64,000 bases of DNA, taken from Neurospora tetrasperma FGSC 2508. Taxonomy: Eukaryota; Ascomycota; Sordariomycetes; Sordariales; Sordariaceae. Below the pieces are notes generated by a model, which was given only the letters and a program-made list of their open reading frames with translations, was not told the origin of the DNA and did not search any database. This document shows, in pieces, positions 12,966 to 23,330 of the stretch. The position numbers were made by a program, and so were the translations under genes. The DNA lies in contig NW_009799101.1 in NCBI RefSeq assembly GCF_000213175.1, forward strand, positions 2,188,797 to 2,252,796, given 5' to 3'. Within the stretch, counting starts at the first letter, position 1, and each line of letters starts with the position of its first letter.

Positions 12966-13427
12966 TGTAACGAACGGCAGTCTAATCTGCCTAAGTGGGA
13001 TAGCTGAAGGTAAAGAACTATTAGAGTCGTTCGGTAAAACTAAAGGGTTTACAATAAGTATGCTCGTAATACTAGTCTCAATAATGATAATTAAATTGTA
13101 TTGACTACTATCGAACTATCTAATAATCTAAATTCTCCAATCGTCCTTATATACTCCTATATCTATTCTTAATTCCTTAGTTCTTAAGTATCTATTATAG
13201 TAATAATTTACTAATAGTATTAATTTACCGTAAGCCCCGGCTTACCCGTAAATATCGGTTTACTATAAGCCCTAGTTTATTAGTAAATTAATATATTTAA
13301 TAAGTTTATATATACCTATATACCCTTCCTAATCAATTTAGTTTCTAAGGGTTATACTATTATCCTTAGGCGGGGCTATCGGGTCTTAATAATTTGGACG
13401 GCCCCTATATTATTTAAATTCGTAATA
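12966..13427 (-). repeat. Left LTR (3' LTR of the minus-strand chromovirus)
   Basis: 462 bp, aligning without length change to 19,873-20,334. Its outer 150 bp keep CpA-rich words such as CTGCCTAAGTGGGATAGCTG, while its inner part is heavily converted. Conserved landmarks are TCGTCCTTATATACTCC, the CTAAGGGTTATACTATTATCC block and GGGCGGGGC-like sequence near the inner end. Confidence 0.9.
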
Positions 13428-14119
13428 TAATACTTCCCCTCCTTAATTATTATTTTCGATAGTTTTATTAATTCTTCTAATATCTTCGTCCTATTTTTAT
13501 TTTTACTACTACCCCTATTCTAAATATAGTAAATTCTTCTTCCTCTTATTACCTACTATTATATCCAACTATATCTCTAAGCATTCTTCTATATTATTTA
13601 ACCGATAGTAGAATTTATTAATTTATATTAAATTTTTTAATTCCGTAGTTATACTTTACTAATACTATTCCGATTGTAAATTTACTTATAAAAAGCTTCC
13701 GGGGTACCCGAAGTATAGTAAATATATTTGTAGCGCTCGTTCTTATAAAAAAGTCGATTATAATTCGGAATATAAATCGTTCGATATTATTTAATAGTCT
13801 TTTATTAATTGAATAGTAGCACGGATAATTATAGAGAATAAGAAATTAAAATAGGAGTAAGAAGTACTCCTAAAAATAATATATAATAGTGTCCTTTGTT
13901 TATTTAAAATAAAGCGTCGATAGGAAGAATTAGTAGTAAAGGCTAGTAATATATTTCGGGTTGCTATAGTTGAATTAGAGGTTTAGAAAGAGGAAGATAA
14001 GGCGGTTAAGAAAGAGCTTTTACTCCTATTCGAAAAAATTCCTATAGTAGTATTTATATTTACCGCCTCTATACCTATTAATTAAACTTTATTAAATATA
14101 TCGGCCTTCTTTATTTCTT

Positions 14120-14585
14120 AATTAAATAATCCTTCGGTCCTAACCGATCCGGGTTCCTATAGTAGAATTCCTCTAGCTTCGTAGGGTAATTCAAATTCTT
14201 AATAGGTTCCTATATATTATTCTCGGGGCTAAATCCATCCTATTTAATAAGGTATTCCAATTCTCCTTCCTCTATCCTTAAATCTAAAATTTATTCTATA
14301 TTCTATTCTTCTTCTTCATCCTTAATACTAGCTTACGTATTAATTCGTATATTTTTAGGTATTAATTCTAGTAATATAATATAGAATAAATATAATTTTA
14401 GTTTTATAGTTTTAAAAATATCTAATTAATATACTATATCGGAAATTTTCTTCTTAATTTTAAATAACCCTACCCATCAGTTATTAAATTTTCTACTAGG
14501 TTTCCTTATTCTAAGATTCCTAGTAGATAAAAGGATTTTATCCCCCTTTTTAAAGTAAAGTCCTTCGAGCTTTTTTAAATTAAAA
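14120..14585 (-). pseudogene. Chromovirus integrase C-terminus and chromodomain remnant
   Basis: Read on the minus strand, about 14,585-14,390 gives a frame resembling the post-integrase module of Ty3/gypsy elements (FKKGDKILLSTRNLR, then a W-VG-F block, then a degraded HPVFH-like stretch). Downstream, about 14,290-14,120 gives a chromodomain-like frame with GELEYLIK, D-GFSPE-N and EPIKNL blocks, matching the family pattern Y-V-KW-G then NTWEP. Chromodomains target such elements to heterochromatin. Gln and Trp positions have become stops. Confidence 0.8.
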
Positions 14586-14799
14586 TATCGGCTTATTTTT
14601 TATTTAACGAATTCTAATTCTCCTTTAAGCTTTTTATATAGTATATATAATTTCTCGGCCTTAATTAAGGCCCTAGGGACGTTCGTATTTAATCTTTCTA
14701 AGAGTTCTAATTTATACCCGTAATTTATAAAGAAAGGTAAAACCTTAATAATTTCTATAAGGGAAGTATTATATATTAATTGTATTATAAGTAATAGTT

Positions 14800-15350
14800 C
14801 TATCCAATCGCTTTATTCGAAATTAATATAATTCCTTAAATATTATTCTATAATTTAATTAATCCTTTCCGTTTATTTATTTATCTATGGGTAATGCGCT
14901 ATTAATATTTTACTCTTAATACCAAATTTAATTATTAATACTTATTAAAATTTAAACGCAAATTTAATATCCCTATTTATAATTTATTCCTTCGGCTAAC
15001 CGTATACCAAAATAATATTCTAATAAATTATATTTATAAATTACTCTACTAATTATATTTCCTTATAGAGTAAAAAGTAATTCTATTTAATTAACCTATT
15101 TACTACTATTAGGATACTATTATAAATAATTCCTATTATAGTATTTATAAACGGTAGTAATTTAATAATAAAATTTATAATTACTAAACTCTATAACCTT
15201 TTTACGACTTTTAAAGGTTCGAAGAATCCGTATAATTTATATTTTATAACCTTAGTTTTATTATAACGCTTATAGGCCTATAATATTCAAGCTACTTCGG
15301 TTTTTATTTTTAGAAAATTGTAGTATTATTGTATTTATACTATAATTTTA
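14800..15350 (-). pseudogene. Chromovirus integrase core remnant
   Basis: On the minus strand near 14,900-14,770 the frame reads P-x-x-N-K-x-TERIN followed by IIE-YLRNYINFE and DWIELLL, matching the Ty3/gypsy integrase signature PQTDGQTERxNQ...YLR...W. Stops replace Gln codons (CAA/CAG to TAA/TAG). The N-terminal zinc-binding part upstream was not traced residue by residue. Confidence 0.82.
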
Positions 15351-15679
15351 GCAATACCTATATATTCTCCTATTTTAAACGTATATATCCCTATAATAAA
15401 CATTTTATACTATTCAAACTAAATATAAATTTTATTATAGTACTATAATTTATTATTCTAAAATATAATTCCTTCTTCCTAATTATCTTCCTATCGTTAC
15501 CTTTCCTTAAATATAATAATAGAAGCCTAATAACCGGGGTTTTATAATTTAATCTAATAAATAGTATAATATTCTACCTATTCTTATAGAAGGTATATAA
15601 ATAATCCGTCCGGTTATTCTTAGAATAAAAATATAAAAGCTTTTATTACGTTTTTTATATAATTTGCCCGGCGGTTTAA

Positions 15680-15935
15680 AATATCGGCCCGGGCGTTTTC
15701 TAAACCCTTTTTATAATTAATTTTAAAGTTGAATTCTAATAAGAATTCGGCCTATTGTATTTAGCGGTTATTAAATACCTTCGTAATTATAAAGTACTAA
15801 AGATTATTATAATTAATATAAATTTATACTTTATATATAATTTTATTAAAATATAGCCTCTATTTTTAAAATATTTCGATAATAATTAAGAATTCCTTAT
15901 TATAAATAGGGTAATTACAACGGGGTCCTTCTAAC
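15680..15935 (-). pseudogene. Chromovirus RNase H remnant
   Basis: The minus-strand frame preserves NYPIYNKEFLIIIE, corresponding to the family block NYxxHDKELLAI. It continues with FNNR, AEFLLEFNF and NYKKGLENARADILNRR, corresponding to the RNase H C-terminal pattern GxxNxxADxLSR. It lies between reverse transcriptase and integrase as expected. Confidence 0.82.
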
Positions 15936-16199
15936 TTTTTTAAAAAGAAAGTTATAAAATATAATTTTCCTTAATTATTACGCTACCCTAATTGTCTTTT
16001 AATAGCGTTATTTAATATATTAGTCTTAATTTTAAAAGGTTTACTTAGGTTAGGAAATTTTAATATAGGGTCTATAGTAATTGCGTTACAAATAGCTTTA
16101 AAAGTTTCCTCTTCCGTTTTTCCCTATATAAAAATAGCCTCTTTCTTAATAAATTTATATAGCGGTCTAGCAATTTTCCTATAGTCCTATATAAATATA

Positions 16200-16830
16200 T
16201 AGTAAAAATTAATAAATTTTAGGAATCTACGGACTTTAATTATATTCCTAAACGTTAATTAGTTTCGTACGGCTTTTATTTTATTTAATTCTATTCTAAC
16301 TTCGTTCTCCGATATAAAATATTTAAAAAATATAGTCTCTCTTATATAAAATTCGCTTTTCTTTATATTAATAGAGAGTTTATACTTATATAATACATCT
16401 AATACTTTCCTTATATATTCCTTATATTCTATAAGGGTTTTAGAATAAATAAGAATATTATTTAAATAGTAAATAGCGAATTTATTAAAGTAGGGTCGAA
16501 TTGTATAATTGATAATAGATTAGAATATTATAGGTATATTAATTAATCCGAAGGGTATAATAAAGTATTTATAGTATCCGTAGGGTATACGAAATATTAT
16601 TTTCTATTTATTTCCTTCCTTAATTCGGATATAGGTATAGGTAATAGGTAAATTAAGGCGCGTAAAGTATTATACTCCTCCTAATTAATTTTAGATGTAT
16701 AAAAATTAATAATAAAGGATAATTATTTTTTATAGTCTTTTAATTTAATTATTTATAATTTATATAAAAGCGTAATTTTCTATCCTTCTTTAATATAAAG
16801 AGGATAGGGTACTTTATTAGTAATATAGAT
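16200..16830 (-). pseudogene. Chromovirus reverse transcriptase remnant
   Basis: The minus-strand frame reads FRIPYGYYKYFIIPFGLINIP, then RPYFNKFAIYYLNNILIYSK, aligning with the Ty3/gypsy blocks YExxVMPFGLTNAPATFQ and YLDDILIYS. The catalytic YLDD (16,471-16,457) has become YLNN through GAT-to-AAT changes, so the copy cannot polymerise. Confidence 0.88.
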
Positions 16831-19800
16831 TCCCGAATATATCCTTATTTTAAATTTTTATTTAAGTACTTCCTTAATTCTATATTCTATTTTTATTAAT
16901 ATAATATACTTTAAAGAATTTAAATTTAATTCTTTCCTTAAATTTAATTTTATAGTCTTATAATCTTTGTAGCAGTAATCCTTTAAAGTATTTACTAACG
17001 AAAGCCGGGTATTCTTAGTATTTTATTAAAATTACTATCTTCAGTTTCTCTATTTATTAATTTTAATAATAATCGAATTTATATTGAATATTAATTATTA
17101 ATACTTCTACTAACGTTATTAACCCTTCTTCTATAATTTTACCGCTTTTATTAATAATATAAATTATAATTTCTTATATTACTTATAGTAAGGCTATAGG
17201 AATATTACTTCCTTAATTTACTTCCTACTATATTCCGGATTTCCTATTAATAATTAAATATATCCTAGGACGTAGGTAATTACCTTCCTTCTAATTAATA
17301 TTTAGGTCGTATATTATATACTATAAGTACCCTAGGATTATATTTTTAAATAGCCCTATTTCAATAATATTAAAATTAATTTCAACCGTTTTACTTTCTA
17401 TTGTAATAAGGAATAGTAATATTTCCCGTCTTATAATCTATATTTTAAAAGGTCCTTTTACTATAAAAGGAACTTTTTTCTTCTTTTAAAGAATCTTTAA
17501 TTAAGTAACGAACTTAGGTAAAATAAAATTTAATTAAGTTCCGGAATTTATTAATATAAGAATTTGGTAATTCTTTTAGTAAACTATAATTTTAAATCGC
17601 TAATCCTCTTTCCCTTCTTCTATAATAACGACTTCTATAAATATTATAGGGTCTTAGATTTTATTTTTCTAACGGTTATATCGCCGAATAATTTATTTTA
17701 TTTAGGGATTTAATTTTTACCGGGCCTCTTTAAAGGCCCTAAACCGTTTCCTAATTCCTAATAATAGTTATTGAAAGCGTCCTTTTCTTTAAATTTAAAT
17801 TTATTTAGTAAATAATATTCCTATAATTATACTAAATAAACGGCTTTTTTATCCTTAATACTTTTAATTATATTAATTTATTGGATATAGTATATAACTT
17901 CCGCTTCGTATATTTATATTTTCTATTTTATATAAATAAGGCAATTAGACGTTAGGTATTATTACTACTAAGGGTCGGCTTCTCCCTATTTTAAATAAAT
18001 ATAGATGTTATAAGGGCGTATAATAAGTCTCTTAAATATTAATTATTTATTTATTCGTATAAAGGGATGTAAATTAAATATAAATTATTTATTTATAATA
18101 AAGGTAATTTATAAGTCTTTCCGGTTAAAAATATATGTAATGGATTTAAATTATCCTTATTAGTCTAATCTCCTAGCGGACTAGAAGCGGTTATCCCGCT
18201 TCTTCCTATAATATTCGGAGTAATTATAAATAATATATTAGAATTATAATATTCGGTAGTAAGTAAAATAAAAGGGGTATATCTATATAATATCTCTTAT
18301 AATTAATTAATATACTTTGAGGGGCTCTAAAGTCTATTCCTAAATAGTTTATAATTTCCCTTTAATAATAATAATTTACTTCTTTTAAAAGGCTTCCTAT
18401 TTTTCGTTCTTTCCGCTCTTATTTAAATAAAGTTACTATAGTTCCGTCTAATATCCTTTAGCGGCCTAATTGGGGTAGTTATATTAATATAAATTAATAA
18501 ATTTATAATTATTAAATCCTTTAAATATAAACGCTGGGGGTGAAATTAGCGGCGGAGTAGTATTTATTACGTATATAGCCGTAAGGAAGGCTCGGTTAGT
18601 AATAAGGAGGTTATTAATTTCTTCCTATATCGGGGCCCGGTACGTCCGTACTTAGGGTATATTATTATTCTATACTTCCTCCTTAAAATCCTCCTTATTA
18701 GGTCCTTCTTATTTATATTCGTTATTAACCTCCTACTAAACTTCTTAATTGAAATCTATAGCTCTATTTATAACGTTTTCTAAATTATTTTAACTATATT
18801 CAATACTAATAATCTTAATTACTTTAACTCCTTCTATTATAATAGTTTCCGTTTTTCTTTAATTTAATTACTTAAGTATATAATAATCTTTCTTTATATA
18901 TTTAATTTTACTACAATTAAAATATTTAACCTTCGAAAGGTCCCGTTTACTTTAATTAGTTTAAGTTATATTAATTTCTATAAATTTTAAATAAATAGTT
19001 TTAAAAAAGTAAATTCCCTAAGTCCTTTTCTTTTTAGTATTAGTATAGTAAATTTTAGAAGGAACGAAGGGAATTATTCTTCCTTTCCTTTCCTATTCCC
19101 GTTAGAATAGCCGATTATCGATACGGATAATTATATTAATATATATATTAATAGTTTCGGAATAGTCTTCCTTATAGAGCTTATCCTTAATTCTTTCCTT
19201 AAGGCTATTATAGAATAATTATATTAGTCCGTTATTATTAATATTACTATAAAGGGCATTTTATTTAAAGAATACAATATAAATTAAGGTAAATTTAATT
19301 TATTAAAACTAAATTAGGCGTTCTTAAGTCCGACGAGTCTTATCCTTTTTTCTAAAGATTCGAGTGAAGGCCTTAGTAAATTCGTTGTAATTACTTAAAA
19401 TCTTTTTATTAAAGTCCGAAGTATTATTTCTATTTTTATAAAAATCTTTAAAGATAGGCTCGTACTAAGTAAAGGCCCTATTTATTAATTTAGTCCCTAT
19501 ATAGGTTACCTTATCAAATTTAGAGCCGAACTAATTTCTATAGAAGTAGAAATAGGTTTATATTTAGATTAAAAATTTTATAAAGGTAAATTACTATTTA
19601 TTATACTCTTTAAGTACAATTAACTTAAATTTAGGACGGTTAATAGGCGGAGTATCCTTTCCTACCTTCGCTTCGGGGGTACCGGATCTAACTTCGAGCT
19701 AAGCTTCGAATTAGTAGATATAATCCTATATAGCTTCGAACTATTAATATATAATAGCGAAGTTCGCGGGGTTACCCTAGGTAGGGTTATTATTATTTCC

Positions 19801-19872
19801 GGTAGTAAATATAATAAAACGAAGAAATATTTTTAATTACTATCCGAGATAGGCTAAAAGGAGTAATTAATA

Positions 19873-20334
19873 TATAACGAACGGTAGTCTAATTTATTTA
19901 AATAGGATAATTGAAGGTAAAGAACTATTAGAATCGTTCGGTAAAATTAAAGGGTTTATAATAAATATATTTGTAATACTAATTTTAATAATAATAATTA
20001 AATTATATTAACTATTATTGAATTATTTAATAATTTAAATTCTTTAGTCGTCCTTATATACTCCTATATCTATTCCTAACTCCTTGGTTCTTAAATATCT
20101 ATTATAGTAATAGTTTACTAATAGTATTAGCTTACTATAAGCCCTAGCTTACCTATGAGCATCGGCTCACCGTAAGCCCTAGCTTACTAGTAAACTAGTA
20201 TATCTAGTGAGTTTGTATATATTTGCGCGCCCTTTCTAATTAATCTAGTTTCTAAGGGTTATACTATTATCCTTGGGCGGGGCTGTTGGGTCCCAACGAT
20301 TTGGGCGGCCCCTGCGTCGCTTAAGTTCGTAATA
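19873..20334 (-). repeat. Right LTR (5' LTR of the minus-strand chromovirus)
   Basis: 462 bp. Here the outer half (about 20,060-20,334) is much less mutated than the inner half, the mirror image of the left LTR. It carries two copies of a hairpin-capable word with arms GTAAGC and GCTTAC around CCTA (20,137-20,152 and 20,172-20,187), and a GC-rich outer tail containing TTGGGCGGCCCCTGCGTCGC. In the element's own direction this end would hold the promoter. Confidence 0.9.
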
Positions 20335-20339
20335 AATAA

Positions 20340-22740
20340 CTATGAGAAGTATAATATTTCGGGCCTATAATTTATATTTTTTCTATTATAAAAGAAAAGG
20401 AGTAGAAAATTAACGATCTTTCGGAGAATACTGTAATCGCCGAATTTAACTACGCGGGTAAGGATAATTAGTACCCGTATATATAGGTATTAATAAATAC
20501 TACGGAATTATATATTTATATAATCGCTAGGACTATCCGGGTATTTACTAGTATATTCTACTAAGGTAAATACTTCGTTATATATATAATTAAATTATAT
20601 AGAGAAATAAGAGGGGCTGTTAGTCTGAAAAATATCTCCGATTACTATTTCTATATTTTTCTTACTTAGGAGGCTAAGATCTAGGAACTTCCTATCGACG
20701 AGGTTCTATATTAGGAAGGCGAAAATCCTAAAATAGAATATATTATAAAAAAGCTGTAATATATAATAGAATTTAATCTTTTATAATTTAATATTCCTAA
20801 CTCTACTAAATCCGTAAGTATCCTATTTAATAAAATACTAGAAATACCGAAAAATCAAATTAATAAAATTAAATTTAATATAAAAAAATATTAGTATAGA
20901 TACTATCTACTTTTTCTAATTATATACGGCCTACGCCTCTAATTAAGCGAAAATAATCTTACGGATATATAATATTATCTTCTAATCGCTATAAACAAAA
21001 AAAAGCCTATTACCGAACTATTCCTAGTTTATACTTAATAGGCTGAAGAATAATTTATTATAGAGATAGTAAACGCTAACTAATTTACTTTTATTCTTAT
21101 TAATAATAAAGGTTTAGAGAATAAAGCTTTAGAATATTCGATAGCGCTTAATTTTAAGGAAGGTATACGTAGGGAGATCGTTTTATTTGTTAATAACCGG
21201 AAATAAAAATCGCAATCTCTTTATAATAAGTAAATTAGCAGTAGGATAGAACGTACGTAGTGTCGGGGCGAGGGAAGGAATAATTTAGGATTTCTAAAAT
21301 AAAATAGTAAATTAGAATTAAAATAATTGGAATAATCCGGAGATATTAGGACTATTTCTTAGTAAATAAATCGTAAGGTTGCGTATTGTATCCTTTCAAC
21401 TAATATTAAGGCTTTAGACAGTATCGAAATAATTATAATTATTATAAATAATAATAAAATTAGGGTTGGATATAATATGTTTAAAACTTTACTAATATCG
21501 TTAATTTAATTATAAAATATCTACGGACCGAACTAACCGTTACAATAATTGTAAGCATTTTAATAATAGTAATTATCCTATTATATAAAATATATATACC
21601 CAATTTGGCTAATATATCTTGGATACGCTTTATAATACTATTAGTATATATATAAAGACCTATAACCTAAAGAAAGAAATCCGACTTACAGGGAGTACGA
21701 ATATTTATAAAAATAATAAAAATTATATAAATATAAAGTAAAGTAAATTCATTATAATAAGCGTAGCGTTTATACTTTAATTATTAGGTATATTAATAAA
21801 ATATTAATACCTTAAGGAGTAAATATAATAGAGGGGCGTATTTCCAAAACTATATTATACCCTATTATATAATATTTAAAATCTACTAGGTACTATACAA
21901 ATCTTCGATATTATAGGGTATATCGCTTACCCTAATTATAAAGGAAGTGTTAAATTTGGCGAATAATAAAAATAAATTAAAATTAACGGACTCTCTATTA
22001 TTAGCGATTTTAAATTTAAAATTATATAATTCGGAGTCTTCGTTTTAAAAATTATTGGGCTTAATAGGTTAGGACTATTTGGTACTAAGTTTTTTATTAT
22101 TTTTACTCTTTTTAGGTTTATATTATAATAAAAATATTAATTCCTCCCTAAATATTTAATTAAAAGACTCTAAATCGAGTAAATTAGTTTTATTTTTAAA
22201 TTATATAATAATATTTTAGCGAAGGAGAACCTCGCGTATATTTTTATTGCGTAAAAATATAATAAATTCCTTTATATAGGCTCCAAATAATTAATTATCG
22301 CTTCGAATTACCTTAACCCAATTACGAATAAACTATTTTTAGTTTCCCCTCTTAGGCCAAAGGCTATACTAATACTATTTAGTACTATAAATTAGTAATT
22401 AATTAGGATTGTACAATTATACTAGTACTTTAAGAATAATTAATAAAATATAGGGAATAAGAGTAGGAATTGGGTTTAAAGTATTATAATTCGAAATAGG
22501 CGTAAAATAGTTAGGAATAAGAATAATTAGGAATATACTTAGTTCGGACGTAAGGTCAGGCAAATAAGGTATGAATATAAATTAGTTATTATATAAAAGC
22601 GGAAGGGGTATTTCGTAAAACGAATATTCTATCGAATTTAACAAATCAATTAGATTAAATATTATACCCTACTATACTTTACTCTAATCGGAATCGTTTA
22701 TTCGGCGAATAGTTAGTTGTAATGGGGGGGGGGGGTTGAT
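20340..22740. repeat. RIP-mutated AT-rich block, right part, ending at normal DNA
   Basis: RIP character continues beyond the chromovirus and stops abruptly around 22,740-22,800, where base composition becomes normal just after a G-rich run (about 22,725-22,736). The first kilobase holds a long relict reading frame (separate entry). Near the right end the palindromic motif TACTTTACTCTAATCGGAAT (22,675) and a partner TTCTAATTGGAGTAGAT (22,744) recur. Confidence 0.75.
20380..21400 (+). pseudogene. Long RIP-riddled relict ORF of unknown family
   Basis: One plus-strand frame (codon first bases at coordinates divisible by 3, for example GAG at 20,400) reads coherently for about 1 kb. It has no frameshift, and nearly all its stops are TAA/TAG explainable as former CAA/CAG/TGG. 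It is rich in normal-looking segments such as SENTVIAEFNYAGKDN, ISDYYFYIFLT, YGLRLQLSENN-type and ALNFKEGIRREIVLFVNN. Further on it becomes Gln-rich. It abuts the right LTR. It could be gag of another retroelement or a duplicated host gene destroyed by RIP. I recognise no domain. Confidence 0.5.
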
Positions 22741-23330
22741 TTATTCTAATTGGAGTAGATATTTTACTTTAACTAAAGTAAAATCCTACTAAAAGTGTTT
22801 GTTACTCTATAGCCGACGGCCAAAAAACGCAAAACCCGCTCAGACCTACTACCGCAGAAACGGGTAGGGTAGGGTGGTTTTGGAGGTGTAGGTCTAACTA
22901 AGACTAACACAATCTGCACCCTCTACTGAATCAATACCCCTGCTCGTGCCCGTATTCTACAGCTTCCCGAGGATTGGTCAGAAGCTGGGCAAATGCAATG
23001 CTGCTCAAACCCCCCAGAAACCCCCACGCCTAAAGCAGGGTCAACCCCTGCTGGACGTTACACTCGCCTGTCCGTAGAAATCTGCGGGGGCAGCCAATCA
23101 TCATCCGTGGTCACTCGATCCCGAATATGACAAGCCGTCAGCCTTGCGGAGAAGGCCCAAATTTTACAGTAGTGCAGTTGCCCTGTAAACAAAAGTAAAC
23201 TCTTTGAAGAACGGACAGAGGCGTTGCTGCTCAGGAAAGTACACAACCTGCCACCACCGTGGCTCCGTTCTCGATACTCGCTAGGAGGTCTCTCCTCCAC
23301 CTTCGTCTACCGTTCAGGTCCTTTGTCACG
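22741..23330. promoter_or_regulatory. Junction and 5' flank of dus1
   Basis: Non-coding. The first 60 bp still carry the palindrome-rich repeat edge (TTTACTTTAACTAAAGTAAA at 22,771). From about 22,800 the DNA is of normal composition and should contain the promoter and leader of the downstream gene, whose transcription would start within about 600 bp of the RIP-mutated block. No TATA box or named motif stands out. Confidence 0.5.

Larger units (their letters stand above)
12961..20339 (-). mobile_element. Ty3/gypsy chromovirus, full-length, RIP-inactivated
   Basis: A complete LTR retrotransposon lies on the minus strand. Its two LTRs (12,966-13,427 and 19,873-20,334) are each exactly 462 bp. 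The pentanucleotide AATAA directly flanks both outer ends (12,961-12,965 and 20,335-20,339) as a target duplication. The plus-strand LTR starts TGTAACGAAC and ends GTTCGTAATA, best read as an original TG...CA pair in which the terminal CpA was changed to TpA. Internal relics read on the minus strand in canonical Ty3/gypsy order: reverse transcriptase, RNase H, integrase, GPF-type C-terminal module, chromodomain. The region 18,000-19,870 should correspond to gag and protease, which I could not recognise. Stops are nearly all TAA/TAG and the YLDD box has become YLNN, so it is dead. Confidence 0.9.

Noticed and set aside
22856-22900. GGGTAGGGTAGGGTGG, resembling telomere repeat
   Set aside because: Only three imperfect units, not TTAGGG, and internal to the window next to a gene.
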